A stretch of 64,000 nucleotides of DNA from Sneathia vaginalis. GTDB taxonomy: Bacteria > Fusobacteriota > Fusobacteriia > Fusobacteriales > Leptotrichiaceae. The notes under the pieces are model-generated. The model searched no databases. It saw nothing but the letters and a program-made list of their open reading frames with translations, and was not told the origin of the DNA. Location: assembly GCF_000973085.1 (NCBI RefSeq), contig NZ_CP011280.1, positions 460,642 to 524,641 on the forward strand. Direction: 5' to 3'. The position numbers and the translations under genes were made by a program. Positions 35,234 to 43,614 of the stretch are shown here, in pieces. Numbering within the stretch: position 1 is the stretch's first letter; the number at the start of each line of letters is the position of its first letter.

Positions 35234-35620
35234 GTGGCTAAGAAAACAGTAGTTTCAAAGAAGAAAAAAGCAAAAAACATACCTAATGGTATTGCATATA
35301 TACATTCAACTTTCAATAATACAGTTGTTACTATTACAGATACAGAAGGTAAAGTAATAGCTTGGAAATCAGGAGGTACTTCAGGATTTAAAGGTACTAA
35401 AAAAGGAACTCCATTTGCAGCACAAATAGCAGCTGAACAAGCAGCTCAAGTGGCTATAGATAATGGAATGAAAAAAATCGAAATAAAGATTAAAGGGCCT
35501 GGATCTGGAAGAGAAGCTTCAATAAGATCTATACAAGCAACTGAATTAGAGGTAACAAGAGTAGTAGATATAACTCCAGTGCCTCACAATGGTGCAAGAC
35601 CACCTAAGAAAAGAATATAA
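35234..35620 (+). CDS. rpsK: Ribosomal protein S11 (uS11)
   Basis: A 128-residue platform protein of the 30S subunit. Family sequence includes [37 protein letters not shown] and the C-terminal [17 protein letters not shown]. It begins with GTG at 35234 (AGGAGG 14 bases upstream). It is the usual gene between rpsM and rpsD. Standard length, no anomalies. Confidence 0.97.
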   Translation: MAKKTVVSKKKKAKNIPNGIAYIHSTFNNTVVTITDTEGKVIAWKSGGTSGFKGTKKGTPFAAQIAAEQAAQVAIDNGMKKIEIKIKGPGSGREASIRSIQATELEVTRVVDITPVPHNGARPPKKRI

Positions 35621-35646
35621 TTTAGGGTAAGGAGGAAAATAAACAG

Positions 35647-36234
35647 ATGGCAAGAAATATGCAACCAGTTCTAAAGAAATGTAGAACACTTGGATTAGAT
35701 CCAGTAGCATTAGGAGTAAATAAAAAATCAAATAGAAATATTAGACCAAATGCAAATAAGAAATTAACAGAATATGGAACACAATTAAGAGAAAAACAAA
35801 AGGCAAAATTCGTATATGGAGTTATGGAAAAACAATTCTACAAATTATATGAAGAAGCAACAAGAAAAGAAGGAGTTACTGGTGAGTTACTACTTCAATA
35901 TCTTGAAAGAAGATTAGATAATGTAGTTTACAGATTAGGTTTAGGGTCAACAAGAAGACAAGCTAGACAATTAGTAAACCATGGACATATATTAGTAAAT
36001 GGTAAAAAAGTTAATATTGTATCATATAGAGTAAAACAAGGAGATGTTATCGAAGTTAGAGAAAGCTCTAAAGATTTAGAAGTAATTAAGGAAGCAATAG
36101 GTAAGAGAACTATACCTGGTTGGTTAGAACTTGATGAAACTAAAAAGATTGGAAGAGTTTTAGAAGATCCAACTAGAGATGTAGTTGATTTTGAAGTTGA
36201 TGAAGCAATGATAATAGAATTCTATTCTAGATGA
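35647..36234 (+). CDS. rpsD: Ribosomal protein S4 (uS4)
   Basis: A 195-residue primary 16S-binding protein; in many bacteria it represses its own operon by binding the leader mRNA. The S4 RNA-binding domain is in RLDNVVYRLGLGSTRRQARQLVNHGHILVNGKKVNI. The N-terminus (MARNMQPVLKKCRTLGLDP) has a single cysteine, so it is the zinc-free C-minus type. ATG 35647 after AGGAGG. Its presence directly downstream of the structured gap before rpsM fits autoregulation. Confidence 0.97.
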   Translation: MARNMQPVLKKCRTLGLDPVALGVNKKSNRNIRPNANKKLTEYGTQLREKQKAKFVYGVMEKQFYKLYEEATRKEGVTGELLLQYLERRLDNVVYRLGLGSTRRQARQLVNHGHILVNGKKVNIVSYRVKQGDVIEVRESSKDLEVIKEAIGKRTIPGWLELDETKKIGRVLEDPTRDVVDFEVDEAMIIEFYSR

Positions 36235-36281
36235 TAGTTTGTGTAGTTAGTTTATTAAATCAATGCAAGGAGTGATTTAGC

Positions 36282-37238
36282 TTGTTAAATATAGAAAAGA
36301 TAGCTAAGAATATTAAGTTAACGGAAGAAAAGGTAAATCAATACTCAGCAATTTACACATTAGAACCTTTATATAGAGGATATGGTAATACAATAGGAAA
36401 TGCTTTAAGAAGAATTTTATTATCGTCAATACCTGGATCTGCTATAAAGGGTATTAAAATAGATGGTGTTTTAAATGAATTCACAACTTTAGATGGTGTA
36501 AAAGAAGCTGTTACTGATATTATTTTAAATGTTAAAGAAATAATAATAGAGCTTGATGAACCCGGTGAAAAAAGAATGTCGTTATCAGTTAAGGGTCCAA
36601 AAGTTGTAACTGCAGCAGATATAAAAACAGAAATGGGAATAAATATAATAAACCCTGATCAAGTTATAGCAACTTTAACAACTGACAGAGAATTCAATAT
36701 GGAATTTTTAGTAGATTCTGGAGAAGGATTCGTAGTTTCAGATGAAATTGATAAAGAAGGTTGGGAAATAAATTTCTTGGCAATTGATGCGATATATACA
36801 CCAATAAAAAAAGTAAATTATATAGTAAAAGATACAATGGTTGGACGTGTAACTAATTATGATAAGTTGATACTTGAAATAGAAACAGATGGAAGTGTAG
36901 AAATACATGATGCACTATCATATGCAGTTGAACTATTAATAACACACGTAAATCCATTTACAAATATTGGAAATTCAATGTCTAAATATAGAAAAGATGA
37001 CGAAGAAGAAGAATTAGTTGCACCAAGAGGTGAAATAAATTCTTATGCAGATTTAAGAATAGATGAATTACAATTATCTGTTAGAGCAAGTAATGGTTTA
37101 AAGAGAGCTAAAATAAATACTATAGGAGATTTATCTAAGATGAGTTTAGCTGAACTTGAAAAAGTTAAGAATCTAGGTAAGGTATCACTAAAGGAAATTA
37201 TTGAAAAGCTTAAGGAATACGGCTTTAACATCGAATAA
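36282..37238 (+). CDS. rpoA: RNA polymerase alpha subunit
   Basis: A 318-residue alpha subunit. The N-terminal dimerisation domain includes EPLYRGYGNTIGNALRRILLSSIPGSAI; the C-terminal domain that contacts UP elements and activators (about 245-315) includes IDELQLSVRASNGLKRAKINTIGDL. The start is TTG 36282 with AAGGAG upstream. It is in its standard place between rpsD and rplQ. Along with rpsM (TTG) and rpsK (GTG), three genes in this cluster use rare starts. Confidence 0.97.
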   Translation: MLNIEKIAKNIKLTEEKVNQYSAIYTLEPLYRGYGNTIGNALRRILLSSIPGSAIKGIKIDGVLNEFTTLDGVKEAVTDIILNVKEIIIELDEPGEKRMSLSVKGPKVVTAADIKTEMGINIINPDQVIATLTTDREFNMEFLVDSGEGFVVSDEIDKEGWEINFLAIDAIYTPIKKVNYIVKDTMVGRVTNYDKLILEIETDGSVEIHDALSYAVELLITHVNPFTNIGNSMSKYRKDDEEEELVAPRGEINSYADLRIDELQLSVRASNGLKRAKINTIGDLSKMSLAELEKVKNLGKVSLKEIIEKLKEYGFNIE

Positions 37239-37260
37239 GAGATTGGAGGGTAGACAGTAG

Positions 37261-37635
37261 ATGAATCATAGAAAATCATACAGAAAGCTTGGGAGAAGAA
37301 CTGATCACAGATTAGCAATGTTAAAAAATATGACAATTTCTCTAATAAAAGCTGAAAGAATCGAAACAACTGTAACAAGAGCAAAAGAATTAAGAAAATT
37401 TGTAGAAAAATTAATAACTTTAGGAAAGAAATTTAATTCAACTGATGAAGTTGCAAAACAAATACATTTAAGAAGACAAGCATTTGCATTTTTAAGAAAT
37501 GAAGAAGCTGTAGTTAAAGCATTCAAGGAAATAGCACCTAAATACATGGAAAGAAACGGTGGTTATACTAGAATAGTTAAGACTGATGTTAGACGTGGAG
37601 ATTCTTCTGAAATGGCAATAATCGAATTAGTTTAA
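37261..37635 (+). CDS. rplQ: Ribosomal protein L17 (bL17)
   Basis: A 124-residue 50S protein near the exit tunnel. The opening [21 protein letters not shown] and the motif [26 protein letters not shown] are diagnostic. ATG 37261 follows TTGGAGGG. Last gene of the cluster, with a strong terminator seven bases later. Normal length. Confidence 0.97.
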   Translation: MNHRKSYRKLGRRTDHRLAMLKNMTISLIKAERIETTVTRAKELRKFVEKLITLGKKFNSTDEVAKQIHLRRQAFAFLRNEEAVVKAFKEIAPKYMERNGGYTRIVKTDVRRGDSSEMAIIELV

Positions 37636-37641
37636 TTATAC

Positions 37642-37669
37642 AAGTGCTTCGAATGAGGCACTTTTTTTT
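37642..37669 (+). terminator. Terminator after rplQ
   Basis: AAGTGCTTC (37642-37650) and GAGGCACTT (37655-37663) around GAAT, nine pairs including a wobble, followed by a T-run. Confidence 0.88.
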
Positions 37670-37678
37670 GGGGGAATA

Positions 37679-38125
37679 ATGCAAGTAAGTATAAGAAATA
37701 TTGAAGAAAGTGACAGATCACTTTATTTACAATTTGCAGATACCTTCTATAATTCTAGTGCATGTTTACACACAGTGCCAGCAGAAAATTTTGAAAAATC
37801 ATTTAATTTTATGCTACATAGCAAAGTATACGCAGAACTATTTATGATAGAATGTGATGATGAGGTTATAGGTTACTGTATGATATCAAAGACATATTCA
37901 CAAGAAGCTGCATCTATGGTCCTATTAGTAGAAGAATTGTACATAGTAGAAGAACATAGATCAAAAGGTGTAGCAACAAAAGTATTTAAATATTTATTTG
38001 ATAAATATGGAAAATTTGGAAGAATTAGACTAGAAGTAGTGGAAGATAATTATAGGGCAAGAAAGTTATACGAAAGATTAGGATTTGAATATCTTAACTA
38101 TATGCAAATGATAATTGATAGATGA
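37679..38125 (+). CDS. GNAT-family N-acetyltransferase
   Basis: A 148-residue acetyltransferase. The acetyl-CoA-binding loop is EELYIVEEHRSKGVATKVFKYLF (R-S-K-G-V-A form of the Q/R-x-x-G-x-A/G motif), followed by RLEVVEDNYRARKLYERLGFEYL. The substrate is unknown. The ribosome site GGGGG (37670-37674) is directly after the T-run of the rplQ terminator, so no promoter fits between; expression probably depends on readthrough. It has its own terminator downstream. Confidence 0.85.
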   Translation: MQVSIRNIEESDRSLYLQFADTFYNSSACLHTVPAENFEKSFNFMLHSKVYAELFMIECDDEVIGYCMISKTYSQEAASMVLLVEELYIVEEHRSKGVATKVFKYLFDKYGKFGRIRLEVVEDNYRARKLYERLGFEYLNYMQMIIDR

Positions 38126-38137
38126 AATATAAAAAAC

Positions 38138-38170
38138 ATAGCGATGATAAAAAAAGTCGCTATTTTTTTT
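38138..38170 (+). terminator. Terminator after the GNAT gene
   Basis: ATAGCGA (38138-38144) and TCGCTAT (38157-38163) followed by eight T. Confidence 0.85.
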
Positions 38171-38179
38171 GTAAAAGAC

Positions 38180-38208
38180 TTGATTTTTAAAAAAAAATGT
38201 AGTATAAC
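38180..38208 (+). promoter_or_regulatory. Promoter of mraZ
   Basis: TTGATT (38180-38185), a 17-base spacer and TATAAC (38203-38208), just upstream of the triple GTGG repeat. Confidence 0.7.
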
Positions 38209-38216
38209 TTTACTAG

Positions 38217-38240
38217 GTGGATAAAAGTGGTGAATTGTGG
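38217..38240 (+). promoter_or_regulatory. MraZ-box operator: three GTGG repeats with 10-bp period
   Basis: GTGG occurs at 38217-38220, 38227-38230 and 38237-38240, exactly 10 bp apart, between the -10 and the ribosome site of mraZ. MraZ is known to bind short G-rich direct repeats with one helical turn spacing upstream of its own gene, so this is very likely its autoregulatory site. Confidence 0.85.
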
Positions 38241-38252
38241 AGGAAGTAGGTG

Positions 38253-38687
38253 ATGACGATGCTATTTATGGGTGAATATAATTGTAAGATAGATAGTAAG
38301 GGAAGAATAACATTTCCAGCTAAGCTAAGAGAACAATTAGAAGGTCAAAATTTCGTCATTACTAGAGGTCTTGATAAGTGTATAGACCTATTCCCTATGG
38401 ACAAATGGAATGAAAAAATGAAAAAATTAGAAAACATTAAAACTACTGACATTAAACAAAGAACCTATGTTAGATTTCTTTTATCTGCAGCCACTGAATT
38501 AGATTTTGATGCACAAGGTAGAATAAATATACCTCAATCATTAAAAACTTATTCTGAACTAGAAAAAGAAGTAGTCGTTATAGGTCAAAATGGTAGAATG
38601 GAAATATGGTCTAAGAGTAGATGGGATTCATTTATGAGCGATTCACTAGAAAATATTGCAGATATTGCACAAGAGCTTGACTTATAG
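38253..38687 (+). CDS. mraZ: Transcriptional regulator MraZ
   Basis: A 144-residue AbrB-like regulator of the division/cell-wall (dcw) cluster. Two swapped-hairpin repeats are visible: MGEYNCKIDSKGRITFPAKLREQ and LDFDAQGRINIPQSLK, with DxxGR in each. Several in-frame starts exist (GTG 38250, ATG 38253, 38259, 38268); ATG 38253 is best spaced from GGAGG (38239-38243). It is the first gene of a three-gene unit with rsmH and an ftsL-like gene, preceded by its own GTGG repeat operator. Confidence 0.95.
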   Translation: MTMLFMGEYNCKIDSKGRITFPAKLREQLEGQNFVITRGLDKCIDLFPMDKWNEKMKKLENIKTTDIKQRTYVRFLLSAATELDFDAQGRINIPQSLKTYSELEKEVVVIGQNGRMEIWSKSRWDSFMSDSLENIADIAQELDL

Positions 38688-38695
38688 GAGGAAGA

Positions 38696-39610
38696 ATGTA
38701 TCATAAACCAGTACTTTACAATGAAGTTATGGAAAATATTGTAAATGATAAATATATGACATATGTTGATTGTACACTAGGTGGTGGAGGACATTCTGAG
38801 GGCATACTTAAAAGAAGTAAAGGCTATTTAATAGCGATAGATCAAGATAGCGATGCAATAGAATATGCTACTAAAAGACTTAGTGAGTATAAAGACAGAC
38901 TTAAGATATTTAAGAATAATTTTAAAGATATTAAGTATGTAGTATATATGGCAGGATATGAAAAAGTAGATGCAATTTTGATGGATATTGGAGTTTCATC
39001 ATATCAATTAGATGATGCCAAAAGAGGATTTTCATACAAGTATGAAGCAAGGCTAGATATGAGAATGAATAAAGATTTAAAAGTTTCTGCTTATGAGGTA
39101 ATTAATGATTTTACTGAAAAGGAGATAGCTGATATCATATTCAAATATGGACAAGATCCTAAAGCAAGAAGAATTGCAAAATATATATGTTTTGAAAGAC
39201 AAAAGGGAGAAATAAAGACAACTACACAATTAGCGGATATAGTAATTAGGGCAGTTGGTAAAAAGATGAAAAAACATCCTGCTAAAAGAACATTTCAAGC
39301 ATTAAGAGTATTTGTTAATAGTGAATTAGATGTATTGAAAAAAACAATAGATGATGCGATAGAATTATTAAATCCAGGTGGAAGGTTGTTAATAATTACA
39401 TTTCAGTCATTAGAAGATAAGATAGTAAAAGAAAGATTTAGATATTATGAAAACCCATGTATATGTCCAAAGGATATACCTATATGTGTATGTGGCAAGA
39501 AACCTATGGGAAAGATAATAAATAAAAAGGCAATATGTGCATCAGAAAAAGAATTAAAGGAAAATAACAGGGCACATAGTGCACAATTAAGAATATTTGA
39601 AAGGATTTGA
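38696..39610 (+). CDS. rsmH: 16S rRNA m4C1402 methyltransferase
   Basis: A 304-residue RsmH (MraW). Signature segments: YHKPVLYNEVMENI at the start, VDCTLGGGGHSEGIL (SAM binding), ILMDIGVSSYQLDDAKRGFSYKYEARLDMRM, HPAKRTFQALRVFVNSELD and RLLIITFQSLEDKIVKERF. It methylates N4 of C1402 in the decoding centre. It starts 8 bases after mraZ with AGGAGG overlapping the mraZ stop. Standard length and position. Confidence 0.97.
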   Translation: MYHKPVLYNEVMENIVNDKYMTYVDCTLGGGGHSEGILKRSKGYLIAIDQDSDAIEYATKRLSEYKDRLKIFKNNFKDIKYVVYMAGYEKVDAILMDIGVSSYQLDDAKRGFSYKYEARLDMRMNKDLKVSAYEVINDFTEKEIADIIFKYGQDPKARRIAKYICFERQKGEIKTTTQLADIVIRAVGKKMKKHPAKRTFQALRVFVNSELDVLKKTIDDAIELLNPGGRLLIITFQSLEDKIVKERFRYYENPCICPKDIPICVCGKKPMGKIINKKAICASEKELKENNRAHSAQLRIFERI

Positions 39611-39615
39611 GAGTT

Positions 39616-39939
39616 ATGTATAGAACTAGAACAATAAATAGGGTAAGAAGTAGAAAAGTATTAAGGGTATTTGGTGTTGCAGTACCAGCAACAGTACAAG
39701 AAATAAGTGTTAGTGTACTATTAGTATTATCATTTACTGTAGTTAATATTTTTTCATACTCTTCACTATATGCTAGTGCTAGACATAATGAAATGCTAAA
39801 AGAACAATTGGTAGCACTTAAAAAAGAAAATTCTAGTTTAGAAGAAACTAAGGCAAATATGGTTAATATTAAAGAAATACAAAATAAGGCAGAATCACTT
39901 GGCTTTGTTCATAATAATTCTGTTAACTATATTAAGTAG
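39616..39939 (+). CDS. ftsL: FtsL-like septum protein
   Basis: A 107-residue bitopic membrane protein: a short basic cytoplasmic tail, one hydrophobic segment (ISVSVLLVLSFTVVNIFSYSSLY, about 35-57) and a coiled coil (MLKEQLVALKKENSSLEETKANM). The FtsL/DivIC-like topology and the position directly after rsmH support FtsL, which joins FtsB and FtsQ at the divisome. Sequence identity in this family is always poor, so the name rests on topology and synteny. ATG 39616 is assumed; TTG 39607 overlapping the rsmH stop is possible. The usual next dcw genes (ftsI, mur) do not follow. Confidence 0.72.
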   Translation: MYRTRTINRVRSRKVLRVFGVAVPATVQEISVSVLLVLSFTVVNIFSYSSLYASARHNEMLKEQLVALKKENSSLEETKANMVNIKEIQNKAESLGFVHNNSVNYIK

Positions 39940-39962
39940 ATTTCAATATCTACTTTTTTTTT
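39935..39962 (+). terminator. Terminator ending the short dcw unit
   Basis: AGTAGAT (39935-39941) and ATCTACT (39948-39954) with nine T; the ftsL stop codon lies in the left arm. Confidence 0.85.
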
Positions 39963-40013
39963 ACTCTCATTGTTCTATACAAGGATTATACAATAAAAAA
40001 ATTCCATTGTCAA

Positions 40014-40036
40014 TAAACTTTTTAATAAAAAGTTTA
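40014..40036. repeat. Inverted repeat upstream of the pullulanase gene
   Basis: TAAACTTTTT (40014-40023) and AAAAAGTTTA (40027-40036) around a 3-base centre, about 55 bases upstream of a TATAAT (40092-40097) and 100 bases upstream of pulA. Candidate operator; no U-tract follows it. Confidence 0.4.
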
Positions 40037-40137
40037 CTAAGAATAAATAGCAAGAAAAGACTAAAATAATGTACTTTTTTAAAATTCAAGATATAATAAA
40101 TATGTAGGATACAAAAACATTGAAAGGAAGTAAACAG

Positions 40138-43100
40138 ATGAAAAAGTTTGGTTTTGCTATAATATCTCTTTTATTAGCATCTAATGTTTTTTTTACAAAC
40201 ATTTCATATGCAGATAATGTAGCTAATACTCAAAGTATTACTAATAATAAATCTACAAAAATAGAAGAAGGATATATTAGAATACATTTTGAAAATATTA
40301 AAAATGGTACAGGTTTATGGATTTGGGGAGGTGTCGATAAACCAAGTAATGATTGGCCTAATGGTCAATTAAAGTTTGACTATAGTAAAAAAGATGCTTA
40401 TGGTCAATATATAGATGTTAAAAAGAGTGCTAAATTACAAGATATAGGCTTTATAGTCTTAAGTGGAGGTAATAAGGTACACGAAAATGATAAGACTATA
40501 AAATTACCTAGTGAAAAAATAAATGAAGTTTGGGTTGATAGTAACTTTAATGTACATCTAGATGAACCACTTAAAGAAAAGAATATATTTAGAATATACT
40601 ATAAAAGAGCTGACAAAAATTATTCTAAGTTACAACTATGGGCATGGGACGATGTAGATGTTAAATTAGGTGAATGGCCAAATGGACTAGATTTTAAGCA
40701 AGGTAATGGACAAATTTATGTAGATGTAAAATTAAAAAAAGATGCTAAAAAGATAGGATTTTTAATACTAGATAGAAAGAAAAAAGATGATAATTGCAAA
40801 GTCTTTAGTGATGACTTTAAATTTGAAGATGTAGAAAATACAAAACAAATATTTATTAAAGATTTAGATAAAAATATTTACAATAACCATTACTATATCA
40901 GTGATGTAAGATTATTAAAAGTTACTCAATTAAGTGAAGCTAAACTTAATTTAGCCTTTACAACATTAAAAAATACTGGACGTGAAGATATTAAGGATAA
41001 GTTAAAAGTATTTGATAAAAATGGTAAAGAAGTTAAAATAGATGATATTGATATAGAAGGTAATAACTGTGTAATAAAGGGTGAATTTAATGATAAAACT
41101 GGTCCATACACAGTAAAATATGATGATAACAGTATCAAATCTGAAAAAGGTTGGCAATTTAAAGATAATATGTATAGCTATGATGGACCATTAGGAACAT
41201 ACTTATCTAAAAATGGTAGTGTAGTAGATGCGTATCTATGGTCACCTAGTGCTGATAGTGTAAAAATATTAATATATGATAAAAAAGATGTAAATAAGTT
41301 AGTTGAAAGTGTAGAACTTGAAAAAGGTAAAAGAGGAGTATGGCACAAAAAATTAACTTCAAATAAGGAAATAAGTAATTATACAGACTATTTATACAGC
41401 TATGAAATAACTAGAGGTAATGAAAAGGTAATGGCATTAGACCCATATGCAAAATCTTTAGGAGCATGGAATAAAAGCAGTAAGCAACAATTTGCAAAAG
41501 CAGCCTTTGTAAATCCAGATAAAATTGGTACTAAATTAAATTTTGCTAAAATAAAGGGATATAGAAATAGAGAAGATGCTATAATCTATGAAGTACATGT
41601 AAGAGATTTCACTTCAGATAAGAACCTTAAATTAAAAGCACCTTATGGTACTTTTAAGGCGTTTATAGAAAAATTAGACTACCTAAAAAAATTAGGTGTA
41701 ACACATATACAATTACTACCAGTTTTAAGTTGCTATAATATAGATGAATCAAATAGAAAAAGATCAGATGATTATTTACAAAAGAAAGCAAACTATAACT
41801 GGGGATATGATCCACAAAACTACTTCTCATTATCAGGAATGTATTCAACTAATCCAGATAATCCAGAAACACGTATAAAAGAATTTAAGGATCTTGTAAA
41901 TGAAATACATAAAAGAGGTATGGGTGTAATATTAGATGTTGTGTATAACCATACAGCAAATGTAGATATTTTTGAAAACTTAGAACCAAAATATTATCAT
42001 TTTATGACAAAAGATTCTAAGCCAAAAACAAATTATGGTGGTGGAAGATTAGCAAGTACACACTATATGACAAGAAGACTAATGTTAGATTCAATAAAAT
42101 ATTTAATGAATGAATACAAGGTTGATGGATTTAGATTTGACATGATGGGTGATCATGATGCATTAACTATGGAAAAAATAGCAGATGAAGCTACAAAGAT
42201 AAATAAGAATGTATTGATTCTAGGAGAAGGATGGAAAACTTATGTTGGTGATGATGGTATAAAAGTTAAACCATCTGACCAAGGATTTGTGAATGAAACA
42301 AATAGTGTTTCAGTGTTCTCAGATGATATTAGAAATGCTTTAAAATCAGGATTTCCTGATGAAGGTAAACCAGCATTTTTAACAGGTAAAAAAGAAAATA
42401 TTAATAGAGTGTTTAATAATATTAAAGCAAATCCTACTAACTTTTTAGCAGATGATCCAGGAGATGTAATTCAATACATAGCAGCACATGATAACTTAAC
42501 TTTATTCGATACAATAGCTGTATCAACTATGAAAGATCCAGGCAAGAAAGAAGATTTTGCTGAAATAGAAAAAAGAGCCTTATTAGGTAATATGATAATA
42601 TTAACTTCACAAGGTATACCATTTATACATGCAGGACAAGAATATGGAAGAACAAAGCAATATAAAGTAAATGTACCAGATAAAAATTCAATAGAAAAAT
42701 TATTCTATGTACAAGGATTTAAATATCCATGCTTTAACAAAGATTCATATAATGCACCAGATGCAATAAATCACATAGATTGGGAAAGAATAAAAGATAG
42801 TAGAATGGTTCCATATGTAGAAGGGTTAATAAAGATAAGAAAATCAAGTGATGCATTTAGATTAACAACTAAGAAAGATGTAGATAAAAATGTTAAATTA
42901 ATTGCAAATAGAACAACTGATAATGCAATAGGTTATGAAGTTAAAGGAAAGAAAGATATCTTTGTTGTATTTGTTAACGCAGATAATGTAGAAAGAGAAT
43001 TTAAATATGATAAGTTAAAGAATGCAAAAGTATTAGCTGATCAAAATAGTGCAGGTACAACTAGAATTATTAGTCCAAAAGGTGTAAAAATTAAAGGCGA

Positions 43101-43149
43101 TAAGATTATACTAGCACCATTAACAGGAACAATATTAAAAATTAAATAA
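40138..43149 (+). CDS. pulA: Secreted type I pullulanase
   Basis: A 1003-residue exported debranching enzyme hydrolysing alpha-1,6 links of glycogen and pullulan. ATG 40138 opens a signal peptide (MKKFGFAIISLLLASNVFFTNISYA); AAAGGAAG lies before it. Two starch-binding CBM41-like repeats follow (LWIWGGVDKPSNDWPNG and LQLWAWDDVDVKLGEWPNG), then an Ig-like linker, a CBM48-like domain (about 350-450) and the GH13 barrel. YNWGYDPQNYF is the type I hallmark; the catalytic residues are D668, E697 and D785. No wall or membrane anchor is visible, so it is probably released or in the periplasm. Host glycogen would be a natural substrate. Confidence 0.95.
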   Translation: MKKFGFAIISLLLASNVFFTNISYADNVANTQSITNNKSTKIEEGYIRIHFENIKNGTGLWIWGGVDKPSNDWPNGQLKFDYSKKDAYGQYIDVKKSAKLQDIGFIVLSGGNKVHENDKTIKLPSEKINEVWVDSNFNVHLDEPLKEKNIFRIYYKRADKNYSKLQLWAWDDVDVKLGEWPNGLDFKQGNGQIYVDVKLKKDAKKIGFLILDRKKKDDNCKVFSDDFKFEDVENTKQIFIKDLDKNIYNNHYYISDVRLLKVTQLSEAKLNLAFTTLKNTGREDIKDKLKVFDKNGKEVKIDDIDIEGNNCVIKGEFNDKTGPYTVKYDDNSIKSEKGWQFKDNMYSYDGPLGTYLSKNGSVVDAYLWSPSADSVKILIYDKKDVNKLVESVELEKGKRGVWHKKLTSNKEISNYTDYLYSYEITRGNEKVMALDPYAKSLGAWNKSSKQQFAKAAFVNPDKIGTKLNFAKIKGYRNREDAIIYEVHVRDFTSDKNLKLKAPYGTFKAFIEKLDYLKKLGVTHIQLLPVLSCYNIDESNRKRSDDYLQKKANYNWGYDPQNYFSLSGMYSTNPDNPETRIKEFKDLVNEIHKRGMGVILDVVYNHTANVDIFENLEPKYYHFMTKDSKPKTNYGGGRLASTHYMTRRLMLDSIKYLMNEYKVDGFRFDMMGDHDALTMEKIADEATKINKNVLILGEGWKTYVGDDGIKVKPSDQGFVNETNSVSVFSDDIRNALKSGFPDEGKPAFLTGKKENINRVFNNIKANPTNFLADDPGDVIQYIAAHDNLTLFDTIAVSTMKDPGKKEDFAEIEKRALLGNMIILTSQGIPFIHAGQEYGRTKQYKVNVPDKNSIEKLFYVQGFKYPCFNKDSYNAPDAINHIDWERIKDSRMVPYVEGLIKIRKSSDAFRLTTKKDVDKNVKLIANRTTDNAIGYEVKGKKDIFVVFVNADNVEREFKYDKLKNAKVLADQNSAGTTRIISPKGVKIKGDKIILAPLTGTILKIK

Positions 43150-43160
43150 GTATACTGGAG

Positions 43161-43190
43161 AGCAACTTTTTTTTAAAAAAGTTGCTTTTT
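43161..43190 (+). terminator. Terminator after pulA
   Basis: AGCAACTTTTTT and AAAAAAGTTGCT arms (12 pairs) followed by TTTT. Confidence 0.87.
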
Positions 43191-43200
43191 AGTAAAAAAT

Positions 43201-43220
43201 ATAGTAAAGTATAGTAAAGT
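43201..43220 (+). repeat. Perfect tandem 10-bp repeat before the XRE repressor
   Basis: ATAGTAAAGT occurs twice in direct succession (43201-43210 and 43211-43220), overlapping the TATAGT promoter-like elements just upstream of the repressor start. One-turn spacing suggests an operator for the repressor itself. Confidence 0.5.
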
Positions 43221-43230
43221 AGGTGATATA

Positions 43231-43614
43231 GTGAATATAGGGGAAAGAATAAAGAAAATACGTAAACAAAAGAAATTAACACTTGTAGAATTGGGTGAAA
43301 AGATAGGTTTAAAAAAATCTACAATTTCACGTTATGAAAAAAATGACATTAATATACCTAGTGATAAGCTAGAAAAGATAGCTCATGCATTGAATGTTAG
43401 TCCACAATATTTATTAGGCTTTGAAGAAGTGCAAAATGATATTGATACAAGTATGTTATCAGATAGTCAATTAAAAGAATTAGATTTAATATTATCAACT
43501 AATAATATTATGTTTTTTAAGGGGAATAAGAGTAGTAAAGAAAGCTATGAAATGCTAAAAAACTCTATTACTAAGGTATATATTAATATGTTGAAGGATA
43601 ATAACGAATTATGA
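43231..43614 (+). CDS. XRE-family repressor (ImmR/phage CI-like)
   Basis: A 127-residue regulator: N-terminal HTH (GERIKKIRKQKKLTLVELGEKIGLKKSTISRYEKND, 3-40), then LEKIAHALNVSPQYLLGFEE, and a C-terminal helical region that may dimerise and be cut. GTG start at 43231 with AGGTGA. The next gene encodes an ImmA/IrrE-type protease and overlaps its stop by 4 bases. In ICEBs1 and in Deinococcus (DdrO/IrrE) such pairs act as repressor and inducible anti-repressor. No integrase or phage structural gene is nearby. Confidence 0.85.
   Translation: MNIGERIKKIRKQKKLTLVELGEKIGLKKSTISRYEKNDINIPSDKLEKIAHALNVSPQYLLGFEEVQNDIDTSMLSDSQLKELDLILSTNNIMFFKGNKSSKESYEMLKNSITKVYINMLKDNNEL

Noticed and set aside
43201-43220. 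Start of a CRISPR-like or satellite repeat
   Set aside because: Only two 10-base units with no spacer; it fits an operator or chance duplication.
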